Origin: CAZDGK01 sp964505035
GTDB taxonomy: Bacteria; Patescibacteriota; Saccharimonadia; UBA4664
Length of the DNA stretch: 13,473 nucleotides
Assembly (NCBI GenBank): GCA_964505035.1
Contig: CAZDGK010000033.1
Location: 1 to 13,473 of the forward strand
Direction: 5' to 3'
In this document: positions 1-7,000 of the stretch, one piece after another
Position numbering within the stretch: the stretch's first letter is position 1
Layout: each line of letters begins with the position of its first letter
Position numbers and translations under genes: made by a program
Notes under the pieces: model-generated
The model's database searches: none
What the model was told of the DNA's origin: nothing
Seen by the model: the letters and a program-made list of their open reading frames with translations, nothing else

Positions 1-203
1 AGGTCGTCAAAGCGCGGCGACTGCTTGTCGGCCAGGATGCGCAGAGTGGCGATGGAGTCCTTGATAAACTCGTCTACTTCGTCGGCCGTCATCATCTCCC
101 CTTCCGTGAGGTCGGGGTTAGAGATGCAGCGGGCTGGCGGCTCGGTACCAGCGGCTTGGAAGTCGGCGAGGCGCCAGGCGAGTTCGGAGGTGGGTTGGGG
201 CAT
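1..203 (-). CDS. Partial hypothetical protein (N-terminal 67 residues)
   Basis: Only the beginning of this minus-strand gene lies in the window; it stays open to base 1. The ATG at 203-201 follows a perfect TATAAT by 6 nt and has no SD, so the start rests on a leaderless promoter. The visible part begins MPQPTSELAWRLADFQ and continues with an acidic helical stretch (TADEVDEFIKDSIATLRILADK). I see no signal peptide, membrane segment or family motif. The acidic stretch recalls small helical regulators or antitoxin-like proteins, but that is not evidence of function. It lies downstream of the two membrane-protein paralogs, separated by a hairpin at 232-266, so it is probably transcribed separately. 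Confidence 0.6.
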   Translation of the reverse strand, partial: MPQPTSELAWRLADFQAAGTEPPARCISNPDLTEGEMMTADEVDEFIKDSIATLRILADKQSPRFDD

Positions 204-209
204 GAAATT

Positions 210-215
210 ATTATA
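210..215 (-). promoter_or_regulatory. -10 element of a leaderless promoter
   Basis: The minus strand reads TATAAT, then 6 nt, then the ATG at 203. Transcription would start at or within a base or two of the start codon. I see no clear -35 hexamer 16-18 nt upstream. There is no SD between the hexamer and the ATG. Confidence 0.55.
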
Positions 216-231
216 AATTATGTAATTAGTA

Positions 232-266
232 GCGGCGCACACCCCTTTCGGAGGAGCGTACGCCGC
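232..266 (-). terminator. Hairpin after the first membrane-protein gene (likely terminator)
   Basis: The minus strand folds into a 14-bp stem (GCGGCGTACGCTCC pairing with GGGGTGTGCGCCGC, three G-T wobbles) around a 7-nt loop. It begins 6 nt after the stop codon of the 273-626 gene. AT-rich sequence follows rather than a pure T-run, so it is a weak intrinsic terminator or an mRNA 3'-end stabiliser. Confidence 0.45.
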
Positions 267-272
267 AGAACT

Positions 273-626
273 TCAGGATGTGAAGTTCGAGTAGAGCGCG
301 TAGAGCAGGAACATGGTGTAGGCCAGCAGCCAGATCGGTGGCTGCCAGATCTTCAAGTACTGGATGGGATGCCGGAGCCGGTACACCTTCTCCTCCATCG
401 TGAGCCGGTTGGATGGGAAGTTGTGACGGCGGGCGATACTGTCGGCGAAGATGAAGACCACGGCCAGGATGAGCCCGGCGATGGCGCTGGCCCAGATGTC
501 GCTGCTGGTCACGTCGCCGGTGAAGAACGGTACCACCAGTGCCAGTGCCCAGACCACCGCGATGGCGGAGTTGAGCCAGCGGTTGGTGATGGGGCGGCGG
601 AACGGCAGCTCGAGGATTCCCCTCAT
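273..626 (-). CDS. Small three-pass membrane protein, tandem paralog A
   Basis: This 117-residue protein has no family I can name. Three hydrophobic segments are visible, at about residues 18-35, 44-62 and 97-113. A cytosolic-looking basic block lies between the second and third, with the signature FPSNRL...EK...RHPIQYLK.W.PP.W (about 70-99). The same signature, an ELPF.R start and an RW.N motif before the first segment occur in the neighbour at 982-1350, so the two are tandem paralogs. The ATG at 626 is set by the shared N-terminus and by a duplicated promoter and leader upstream. There is a weak AGCAGGT SD. A structural or envelope-stress membrane role is possible, but nothing in the sequence fixes it. 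Confidence 0.75.
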   Translation of the reverse strand: MRGILELPFRRPITNRWLNSAIAVVWALALVVPFFTGDVTSSDIWASAIAGLILAVVFIFADSIARRHNFPSNRLTMEEKVYRLRHPIQYLKIWQPPIWLLAYTMFLLYALYSNFTS

Positions 627-694
627 GGGTTACCTGCTTTCGAGTTGGGACTGAACGCCGCGCCGGCTGGCGCGAACTGGCATACTATAGCATG
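624..694 (-). repeat. Duplicated promoter-leader module, copy A
   Basis: This stretch, from the start codon back through the -10 element, is nearly the same as 1348-1418. Both contain the hairpin GCGCCAGCCGGCGC (here 660-673) and then an AGCAGGT element shortly before the ATG. The non-coding leaders look more alike than the downstream coding regions, which suggests they are under selection or have been homogenised. Confidence 0.8.
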
Positions 695-712
695 TTTGTA
701 GATATTGGTCAA
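684..712 (-). promoter_or_regulatory. Promoter of paralog A (TTGACC-N17-TATAGT)
   Basis: The minus strand shows TTGACC at 712-707 and TATAGT at 689-684 with a 17-nt spacer, close to the sigma-70 consensus. The predicted start near 677 gives a leader of about 50 nt with a hairpin. The paralog at 1350 has the identical hexamers and spacing. Confidence 0.8.
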
Positions 713-750
713 TTATGAACGGAGATGAGGGACGGGCATAAATGAGAAGC

Positions 751-972
751 GGGGGGGGGGGGGGGGGGGGGGGCCCCGCCCGCGCCCCGGGGGGGGCGGG
801 TGGGGCGGGGGGGGCGGGGGCGGGAGCGGGAGATGCGGGTCGAGCCGCCCCGCCCCGCCNNNNNNNNNNTGTGCTCTTTTCTTTTTTTTTTTATTTTTTT
901 CTTAAATCATCACCCGGTTGCGGCCCCAGAAAAACTTCCCCCCGGCGCCCGCCCCCCCCCCCCCCCCCCCCC
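751..972. other. Low-complexity stretch with a 10-N gap; probable assembly artefact
   Basis: A run of 23 G (751-773) is followed by G/C-only sequence. Ten N (860-869) come next, then a T-rich block (877-900), a short ordinary stretch (901-950) and 21 C (952-972). Homopolymers of this length and mix do not match the balanced composition around them. They resemble poly-G dark-cycle errors and gap-filling at a scaffold join. Reading frames crossing it are Gly/Pro-rich nonsense. With the promoter of paralog A at 684-712, this accounts for the gene-free stretch 627-981; I see no gene in it. The true sequence downstream of paralog B is therefore unknown. Confidence 0.85.
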
Positions 973-981
973 GCGCCGTCT

Positions 982-1350
982 TCAGGAGACGAAGCTCATG
1001 GGGACGGCGATGAGCAGGTAGAGGCAGTAGGCCAGGGCCCAGACCGGCGGCCGCCACATTCGGAGGTACTGGATGGGGTGGTCGTCGCGGAAGTCCTTCT
1101 CGTGCTGGCTCAGACGGTTCGACGGGTAGTTGAAGACCCGTGCGACCCGGCCGGCGACGATGACGAGTCCCAGCACCAGCAGGCCGCCGACGACGACGAT
1201 GGCGAAGTTGGCCCAGTACCCGGGTGCCTCGCTCATGCTGGGACTGAAGAACGACAGCACGCCGGCTCCGACCCAGATCACGACGAAGGTGATGTTGAAC
1301 CATCTCGGGGTCCGGATGCGCTGGAACGGCAGCTCGAAGAGTTTCCTCAT
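982..1350 (-). CDS. Small three-pass membrane protein, tandem paralog B
   Basis: This 122-residue paralog of the 273-626 protein shares the ELPF.R start, RW.N, and the FNYPSNRL...EK..R..HPIQYL.MW.PPVW signature (about residues 73-104). Hydrophobic segments lie at about 19-35, 47-66 and 102-118. Even the conserved signature is rich in P, W and Y, which suggests an interfacial re-entrant or docking segment; that is inference. The ATG at 1350 follows the duplicated leader, and TGA at 982 ends the gene right beside the artefactual poly-C tract. The C-terminus aligns with the end of paralog A, so the gene itself seems intact. Function unknown. Confidence 0.75.
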   Translation of the reverse strand: MRKLFELPFQRIRTPRWFNITFVVIWVGAGVLSFFSPSMSEAPGYWANFAIVVVGGLLVLGLVIVAGRVARVFNYPSNRLSQHEKDFRDDHPIQYLRMWRPPVWALAYCLYLLIAVPMSFVS

Positions 1351-1418
1351 GTGAACCTGCTTTCAGGTGGGAACTGAACGTCGCGCCGGCTGGCGCGAAC
1401 TCACATACTATATCATAT
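1348..1418 (-). repeat. Duplicated promoter-leader module, copy B
   Basis: This is the counterpart of 624-694. It has the same GCGCCAGCCGGCGC hairpin (1383-1396) and the same -10 region. Here the segment before the start also forms a small ACCTG-AAAG-CAGGT hairpin that would hold the weak SD in its 3' arm. Confidence 0.8.
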
Positions 1419-1435
1419 ATATAGCTGCGGGTCAA
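1407..1435 (-). promoter_or_regulatory. Promoter of paralog B (TTGACC-N17-TATAGT)
   Basis: The minus strand has TTGACC at 1435-1430 and TATAGT at 1412-1407, spacer 17 nt, with a TA-rich spacer. The -35 box begins 3 nt after the stop codon of the upstream deacylase gene, so paralog B has its own start site in a very tight gap. Confidence 0.8.
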
Positions 1436-1438
1436 TAA

Positions 1439-1933
1439 TTATTCGCGAGGTGTGGCCAGGCTGTCGACGATGGTGACGCCCGGCAGTTTGCGGAGCTCAG
1501 CGGGGCTGAGGATGACCTTGGTAGAGCGGTTGCCGCCACCCAGGATGACTTCTGGGCGCGCCAGGACGGCTGCGTCGATGTAGATGGGCAGGCTGGCTGG
1601 CAGGCCGAACGCCGTGACGCCGCCGATCATCATGCCGGTGAGGGCGGTGGTTTGGTCGCCGCTGGCAAAGGAGGCTTTGCGGGTCTCGAGCAGGCGGGTG
1701 ACAGATTTATTGACGTCGAGCTTGGTGGTGGCGAGGACGACGCAGGCGGCGTAGCAGATAGGGTCGGCCTTGCCGGCCACGATGATGGTATTGGCTGACT
1801 GGTCGGGCGAGAAACCGTAGTGCTTGCAGAAGGCCGCGGTGTCGGCTAGCTCGGGGTCGCAGTCAAAGACGCGGTATGTGAGGCCGTGCTGTGTGAGGCT
1901 GGACTGGACGTGGGGATCGAGTGTGGATGTCAT
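1439..1933 (-). CDS. YbaK/ProX-family aminoacyl-tRNA deacylase-like protein
   Basis: This 164-residue single-domain protein fits the YbaK/EbsC fold, whose members hydrolyse mischarged tRNAs such as Cys-tRNA(Pro) or Ala-tRNA(Pro). The visible family features are the central TIIVAGK strand (49-55), the ATTKLDVNK segment (68-76) and the glycine-rich GMMIGGVTAFGLP motif (100-112). An asparagine (N48, SANTIIV) appears to sit where classical YbaK proteins have a key lysine (KTLxx), so substrate or activity may differ; this depends on my eye alignment. The ATG at 1933 lies 7 nt after a TATAAT that overlaps the recO stop codon, without an SD. It sits downstream of recO and may be co-transcribed as well as independently started. 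Confidence 0.8.
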   Translation of the reverse strand: MTSTLDPHVQSSLTQHGLTYRVFDCDPELADTAAFCKHYGFSPDQSANTIIVAGKADPICYAACVVLATTKLDVNKSVTRLLETRKASFASGDQTTALTGMMIGGVTAFGLPASLPIYIDAAVLARPEVILGGGNRSTKVILSPAELRKLPGVTIVDSLATPRE

Positions 1934-1940
1934 TATGCCA

Positions 1941-1946
1941 ATTATA
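1941..1946 (-). promoter_or_regulatory. -10 element overlapping the recO stop codon
   Basis: The minus strand reads CTATAATTGGCATAATG: a perfect TATAAT, 7 nt, then the deacylase ATG. The TAA inside the hexamer (1944-1942) is the recO stop codon. No SD lies upstream of the ATG, consistent with a leaderless mRNA. Confidence 0.6.
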
Positions 1947-2658
1947 GCGGACGGAAGGCACGGCCGAGGTGGTGTTCGTAGAATTCGTCGCAGGCGGCGA
2001 GGCTGGCGGCGGCCAGGCCCGGGGCGCCGGCGATGTGGGCGACGGTGGCGTACGGGTAGTCAGCCAGGAGCCGCCAGAGTTTGATGGTACCCTGATCCAT
2101 TAGGCGGCTGGTCGAGGAGGCATCGGCGTCGCAGACGATGCCTCCTCGGGCCGCGTCGAAGCGGTAGCTGGTGGCAGGATCGTGGCGGCGGCAGATGAGG
2201 CAGCCGGATAGTTCAGGCCGGAAGCCGGCCAGGGCTAGCAGTCGGAGCTTGAACCAGAGTTCGGGCAGCGGTCCGGTCGCGCCGTCATCGAGGGCGCGGA
2301 GAGCGTCGAGCAAGTGGGTGTAGAGTTCTGGCTGGGCCTGGCGGTCCTGGGCGACACGGTCGATCAGGCCGGCCATGACGTAGGCTAGGCTGAGGCGGGT
2401 GTAGTCCCCTGCTAGCTGGTGCGGGTACCAGGATAGCCGGGCGCTCGTGACGACATCGAGATTGCGGCCAGTGGCGAGCATGAGGCCAGTTTCGCCAAAC
2501 AGCTCCAGGTGCCCGGCAAGGCGGCTCTTGATCTTGCGCACGCCCTTGGCGACAGCGCTGAGCTTGCCGTGCTCGGGTGTGAGCAGGCGGATGATGCGGT
2601 CGGCCTCGCCAAAATTGGTGCGGCCGATGATGATGCCGGTGGTCTGGTAGGTAGGCAT
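1942..2658 (-). CDS. recO: DNA repair protein RecO
   Basis: This 238-residue protein has the RecO layout: an N-terminal OB fold (about 1-80, starting MPTYQTTGIIIGRTNFGEADRII) and a helical C-terminal domain with a knuckle-like insert. RecO loads RecA onto SSB-coated gaps with RecR. In many relatives the insert carries four zinc-binding cysteines. Here C153, C156 and C176 are present, but the fourth position is D179 (CDAD), so zinc binding may use an aspartate or be lost. Length is normal for the family. The start at 2658 is fixed by a TATAAT 6 nt upstream and the lack of an SD. The deacylase gene follows with its -10 box over the recO stop. Confidence 0.92.
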   Translation of the reverse strand: MPTYQTTGIIIGRTNFGEADRIIRLLTPEHGKLSAVAKGVRKIKSRLAGHLELFGETGLMLATGRNLDVVTSARLSWYPHQLAGDYTRLSLAYVMAGLIDRVAQDRQAQPELYTHLLDALRALDDGATGPLPELWFKLRLLALAGFRPELSGCLICRRHDPATSYRFDAARGGIVCDADASSTSRLMDQGTIKLWRLLADYPYATVAHIAGAPGLAAASLAACDEFYEHHLGRAFRPL

Positions 2659-2664
2659 ACGATC

Positions 2665-2670
2665 ATTATA
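2665..2670 (-). promoter_or_regulatory. -10 element of the leaderless recO promoter
   Basis: The minus strand has TATAAT followed by GATCGT and the recO ATG, a gap of 6 nt. A weak GTCAAT lies 17 nt upstream as the only -35 candidate. The predicted RNA start coincides with the start codon. Confidence 0.65.
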
Positions 2671-2688
2671 GGCCTTAGCTGAGCGATA

Positions 2689-2717
2689 TTGACATAATGT
2701 CTGTGTAATGTTAGGGT
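2689..2717 (+). promoter_or_regulatory. Promoter of the small membrane-protein gene
   Basis: A perfect TTGACA (2689-2694) is followed after 17 nt by TAGGGT (2712-2717), which keeps the T, A and final T most important in a -10 box. It is divergent from and overlaps the recO promoter region. Confidence 0.6.
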
Positions 2718-2728
2718 ATGTCAGTCCC

Positions 2729-2747
2729 GTGCGGACAGTCTCCGCAC
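2729..2747 (+). promoter_or_regulatory. 5'-leader hairpin
   Basis: GTGCGGA-CAGTC-TCCGCAC is a perfect 7-bp stem with a 5-nt loop at the very start of the predicted transcript (start about 2724). It may stabilise the mRNA. It lies 22 nt before the preferred start codon and does not cover the SD. Confidence 0.55.
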
Positions 2748-2769
2748 CCGAAGTGAAGGGATGTCCCTG

Positions 2770-3027
2770 ATGGCCTGTCAGAAATATGACGCATCACAAG
2801 AAAACGAGGATGAGATGGCGATGACCTTTCCCAAGCCCCAGCCTCCGTCGAGGCGAGCCCTGCGGAAAGAGCGGCAGCAAGCGCGGCAGGAGCAGGACGC
2901 CTACAACTTCGCGCTGCTGCTGATCGTGATCTTCGTCGTGCTGGTGTCGCTGCCGTCCAAGCCGGCGCACCTGTGGGACAACTGGCAGACCCGCCGCCGC
3001 AATCGCCGCGCCCGGCGTCGCGCTTGA
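2770..3027 (+). CDS. Small basic single-pass membrane protein
   Basis: This 85-residue protein of unknown function has an acidic N-terminus, a basic/glutamine-rich helix (about 28-43), one hydrophobic segment (about 46-62, FALLLIVIFVVLVSLP) and a very arginine-rich tail (75-84). Positive charge flanks both sides of the membrane segment, so topology is unclear; the Arg-rich tail could contact nucleic acid or phospholipid. The start at 2770 is preferred because AAGGG lies 9 nt upstream. An ATG at 2761 touches that SD, and the ATG at 2815 is a shorter alternative behind GAGG. The gene has its own TTGACA promoter, leader hairpin and strong terminator, so it is a complete monocistronic unit. Confidence 0.7.
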   Translation: MACQKYDASQENEDEMAMTFPKPQPPSRRALRKERQQARQEQDAYNFALLLIVIFVVLVSLPSKPAHLWDNWQTRRRNRRARRRA

Positions 3028-3043
3028 AGTCTCACCCCTCCTC

Positions 3044-3081
3044 TGGCCTGTCCGCTGCATGCGGGCAGGCCATAATTATTT
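3044..3081 (+). terminator. Intrinsic terminator of the small membrane-protein gene
   Basis: TGGCCTGTCCGC pairs with GCGGGCAGGCCA (12 bp, one wobble) around the loop TGCAT, followed by the A/T-rich ATAATTATTT. It starts 16 nt after the stop codon. The next gene's -10 element overlaps its end. Confidence 0.8.
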
Positions 3082-3089
3082 GGTACGAT
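3081..3089 (+). promoter_or_regulatory. Extended -10 of a leaderless promoter
   Basis: TGG-TACGAT is an extended -10 (TGn motif plus a hexamer with 4 of 6 matches, including T, A and final T). Six nt separate it from the ATG at 3096. No SD or -35 box is visible. Confidence 0.55.
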
Positions 3090-3095
3090 TAGCGC

Positions 3096-3533
3096 ATGCA
3101 GACAGATAGCGATAAAGTGCTGGCGTTTCTGGGGACGCAAAAGCTGGCGGTAATCGCGACTGGTGGCGGACCGGAGCGCTCGCCGGAGTCGGCGCTGGTG
3201 GCGTTTACGGAAGACGACCAGTTGCGGCTATACTTCCAAACCGGCCACCATACGCGCAAGGCGCAGAACTTGGCGACCAATCCGCGCGTGTCGCTGGTAA
3301 TTGGACTGACGTTGGGCGACCTGGTCACGGTGCAATACGAAGGTCTGGCCGAGCAGCTAGTGAGGGCGGCTGACCTGGACTACTGCAAGCGGCGGTTTGT
3401 GGCGAAGGATTCGCCCACTACTGACTATTACTTCAACCACCCAACGGCAATATTTTTCCGAGTAACGCCCACGTGGATTGGGTGCTCGGACTACCGGGCA
3501 GCTAAGCCGGTCGTGTTTGAACTATTTTTCTGA
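3096..3533 (+). CDS. Pyridoxamine 5'-phosphate oxidase-like FMN-binding split-barrel protein
   Basis: This 145-residue protein has the small PNPOx-like split-barrel pattern. A helix and LAVIATGGG strand come first (residues 16-25). PESALVAF (30-37) and LRLYFQTGHHTRKAQNLATNPRVSLVIG follow (about 43-70), where T-x-x-H-x-R-K-x-x-N-L and N-P-R-V-S are typical of flavin-contacting segments. The family binds FMN, F420 or heme in a homodimer; which cofactor applies cannot be told here. The C-terminus (IFFRVTPTWIGCSDY) is the usual closing strand. The ATG lies 6 nt after an extended -10 with no SD, so the mRNA is probably leaderless. Its last 12 bases overlap the convergent receiver gene tail to tail. 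Confidence 0.82.
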   Translation: MQTDSDKVLAFLGTQKLAVIATGGGPERSPESALVAFTEDDQLRLYFQTGHHTRKAQNLATNPRVSLVIGLTLGDLVTVQYEGLAEQLVRAADLDYCKRRFVAKDSPTTDYYFNHPTAIFFRVTPTWIGCSDYRAAKPVVFELFF

Positions 3534-3923
3534 GGCCTCGCCCTTGTGGTGCTTAAGCACCTTGACGGCCTTGGCCACGACTTCGTCTGGGGTGTGGTGG
3601 CTCTTGATGAGGTAGTCGCTGACGCCGAGCGCTTTGGCGAGGTCCTGGTTCATGTCGACTTCGGCCTGGCCGAGGTTGGTGAGAAGGATGACGGGGATCT
3701 GGCGCAGGGCGGGCTGCTTCTTGATCTCTTTGAGCACATGGAAGCCATTGAGTTTGGGCATGAGGATGTCGAGTAGGATGAGGTCCGGTTGAAAGTCCTG
3801 CAAGATTGTGAGGCACTCTTCCCCATTCACGGCGATGCGTACATCATGGCCTTCCAGTTCAAATTTGGCTTGGTACATTTCGACGAGAATTGCATCATCT
3901 TCTACGAGCAGGATCTTGGCCAC
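3522..3923 (-). CDS. Single-domain response regulator (receiver)
   Basis: This 133-residue protein is a CheY-like receiver with no output domain. The acidic pocket is E8-D9-D10, the phospho-acceptor is D52 (LLDILMP), the switch residues are T82 and Y104, and the conserved lysine is K107. It should take phosphate from a histidine kinase, almost certainly the large one just upstream on the same strand (90 bp away). With no DNA-binding domain it must act by protein contact. Translation starts at GTG (3923) behind a strong AAGGGAGG SD with 6-nt spacing, unlike the leaderless genes nearby. A separate candidate promoter lies in the gap after the kinase. Its end overlaps the convergent flavoprotein gene by 12 bp. 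Confidence 0.95.
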   Translation of the reverse strand: MAKILLVEDDAILVEMYQAKFELEGHDVRIAVNGEECLTILQDFQPDLILLDILMPKLNGFHVLKEIKKQPALRQIPVILLTNLGQAEVDMNQDLAKALGVSDYLIKSHHTPDEVVAKAVKVLKHHKGEASEK

Positions 3924-3967
3924 GCGGCACCTCCCTTGGCTTACTTAGAGATTAAGGCTTGTTACTT

Positions 3968-3995
3968 AGTGTATCAGATAGCTCCAGAGCTACAA
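3968..3995 (-). promoter_or_regulatory. Candidate receiver-gene promoter with a palindromic spacer
   Basis: The minus strand has TTGTAG at 3995-3990, 16 nt, then an extended -10 TGA-TACACT (3976-3968). Across most of the spacer lies the palindrome TAGCTC-TG-GAGCTA (3979-3992). Its 2-nt centre is too short for an RNA loop, so a protein operator fits better. The kinase promoter also has a palindrome in its spacer. Confidence 0.4.
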
Positions 3996-4013
3996 GTTGC
4001 AGCCCGACGAAAC

Positions 4014-7000
4014 TTAGCTTAGGAGCGGCAATTGCTTGGCAATGGGCAGGCTGAAGCGGAACTTGCTGCCCTTATTTTCCTGGCTAGTGACCCAGATGCG
4101 GCCGCCGTGGGATTCGACGAGATTTTTGACAATGTAGAGGCCGAGGCCGGTGCCGCCAGCCTGGATGCTCATGGGATTGTAAATACGACCAAACTTGGTG
4201 AATAGCCGGTCGAGCTGGCTCTTGGTGATGCCGACGCCGTGGTCGGTGACAGTGGTGACGAGCTCGTCGCCGTGGACCTGGAAATCGACCTCGACCTGGG
4301 TACCGGGTGAGGAATATTTGATGGCGTTGTCGACGAGGTTGAGCAGGATTTGGTGTAGGCGGGTTTCGTCGGCTAGGACGAGCGGCAGTTTGGCCCGGCG
4401 CTTGACCTTGATCATGATCTGACTGGCGGCGCCTTTGCCGGCTAGCTCGGATACCACATCAGAAACGATGCTCTCCATGGCGACGGGGCTGATGGTGAGA
4501 TTGATCTTGCCCGACTCGATGTAGCTGACATCGAGCAGGTCTTCGACCAGGTCTATCATGCGCTGATTGCTCTGGTAGACCCGGCTGAGGAAGTGGAACT
4601 GCTTTTCGGACAGGTCGCCGAAGTCTTGCTTGAGGACCATGCTCAAGAAACCCTTGATGGCAGTGAGCGGGGTGCGCAGTTCGTGGGACACGATGGAGAT
4701 GAAGTCAGACTTGATCTCCTCGACTTCCCGATCCTTTTGCACGTTGCGGATGATGGCGATGCCGGAGGTGACACGGCCGGTGTCGTCGAAGATGGGCGAA
4801 TAACTGATCTCAGTCCAGAGATGTCCCCCACCCCGGTTTTCGATGAGCTGCTCGCTCTTGGCGATGGTGGCACCCTCGCCGAGGACGCGGCTGAGTGGTG
4901 CAGCCTCGGGTGAGCGGCTCTCGACGATGACGGTCTTGACCACCTTGTCGAAGGACTTGCCGATGGCTTCGGCGGCGTTCCATTGGGTAATCTCAGTGGA
5001 GGCTGGGTTGAAGCCGACGATGATGCCGCGCTTGTCAAAAATCACAATCCCCTCGTCGGTGAAGCGGAAGACGGCTTCCCAGCGCTCGCGGCGGGCATTG
5101 ACGTCGTGATAGAGCGAGGCGTTTTCGACCAGTACGGCTAGCCGCGTGGCTCCGAGTCGCAGCAGCTTGCTGTCGTGGTCGGAGTAGGTGTCGCCGGGGC
5201 GGCTGACAAGGATGACCCCTAGGGTCTTGGAGTGGTGGACGATCGGCACGGCTAGGCGGTAGTGGGTGGTGTTGGGCAGAGGGTCGGCGGTGACGCTGGT
5301 GCGGCCGACGAACGCCTTGGCCACCACGTGGCTGGTGTCGAGCCGCAGGGTGTCAGGGTCGGCTTCGAGGGCATTGATGGCTTGCTGGCGAATCAGGAGC
5401 TGGCGGCTGGGCTCGTACAGGTAAATGCTGGCAGCTGGCGAATCAAGCAGCGTGGTGATCTTGACGATGTACTTTTGGAAAATGCTCACGATATTGAAAC
5501 CGACGATGGCTGACAGGTCGGCTAGCTGAGTGAGCTCGCGCAAGTGGCGCTGGGCCTTGGCGGCGTTTTCGTTGGCTTCGACGGTTTTTTCGATGAGTGG
5601 TGTGATGTCGTGGGCGGTGGCGACTACGCCGGTGACGCGGCCCAGGCTGGTGATGGGCCCGAGGAGGAGCTGAAGGTGGCGGCCCCGGTCAACCAGCCGG
5701 GCGTAGCACATAAGGCGCTTACCGCGCAGAACATCGGCTACCAGGGCGGTGATGTCTTGGTCGAAGACGACGTTGGCATTGGCGCTGATGTCATTGAAGA
5801 AGTGGCGGCCGAGGGGTTTTTGCGGCAGGGCGAAGAGATTGCGCCACTCGGTGTTGCACTCGGTGACACGGCCGTGGATGTCGATCATGAGGATGCCGTC
5901 CTGGATGCTGGATTGGATGGTCTGGAGCTTTTCTTTCTCGAGGTAGAGCTGGGTAATGTCGCGGATGCTGATGAGCAGGCCGATCGAGTGACCCTGAGCG
6001 TCACGGTAGGGCGAGCAAACGGCTTCGAAGTAGCGGGTATCACGGCCGGTGGCGTGGAAGCTGAGGCGCTGCACCTGGCCAGCCTCGGTGCGGTGAAGAG
6101 TTTCGGCTAGATTGGCTTCGCCCAATGAGAGAGTGTTGCCGTGAACGGTGAGGGCGGTGGTGAGCGGCTTACCGATGGACGTACTGGTGAGCCGGAGAAG
6201 CTTACCGGCGGCGGCGTTGAAGTAGCGCAGGCTATGGGTGCTATCGAGCACTAGCAAGCCGTCTTCCATGTGGTTGCGCGTTTGCTCGATCTCATTGCTG
6301 ACCCTAACCATGTTGGCGTGCAGATTGGCATTGGCAAAAGCGATGCTGGCCTGTTCGGCGAGGTTTTGGCTGAGGCGTAGCTCGGCTTCCTGGAAATGGC
6401 GGGAGGTCTTGGAATAGAGGCAGAGCGCGCCCACGGAATCACTACCGGAGAAAATCGGCGCGATAAGTATGCTCTGGATACCTTCGGACTTAATGAGCTC
6501 GACCTGGCCAGAAACGGCTCCCTTGGTGGCGTCGTAGATCTGAACCGGGGTGTGTTGCTTAATGATGCGCTGGGCATTGCGGGAGCCTAGGCTAATGCGG
6601 ATGTCCCGGACGTAGCGGTCGGATAGGCCAATAGCATTGTGGATGGTAAATTCGCCGGTCTCGGGATGGGCTAGGAATAGCGATACGGCGTCGGTGTTGA
6701 ACAGGCGGCGGGTGTGGCGCAGTAAGGTTGAGACGACTTTGTCGAAATCGAGGGTGCGGGTGATGGCTTGGGTGATGCGCTGCAGGGCCAGTGTTTCGGC
6801 CTGGGTAATGCGCAGGTCTCGGGTAAGCTCAAGCTGCCTGAGGGCGCGGGCGGCGGCCCGGACGAGCAGGCTAATGAGAGCAGGGACGCCGGCTGAGGCG
6901 GCCGGCCAGGGTTCGGCGCGCCAGATAATGATGCCGCCGTAGGTGTGGCCGTCGGACTGGAGCCAGGCGGCGTGGGTGTGTGGCCGCTCGAGCTTCGCGC

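Noticed and set aside
751..840. G-quadruplex-forming element
   Set aside because: The G-runs sit next to an N gap and poly-C/T tracts, so artefact is the simpler reading.
742..1377. Long plus-strand Gly/Pro-rich reading frame through the poly-G block
   Set aside because: It crosses the N gap and homopolymers and lies antisense to paralog B; it has no SD or promoter.
5544..6110. 188-codon plus-strand frame inside the kinase gene
   Set aside because: Antisense shadow of a high-GC coding region whose minus frame has clear PAS and GAF domains.
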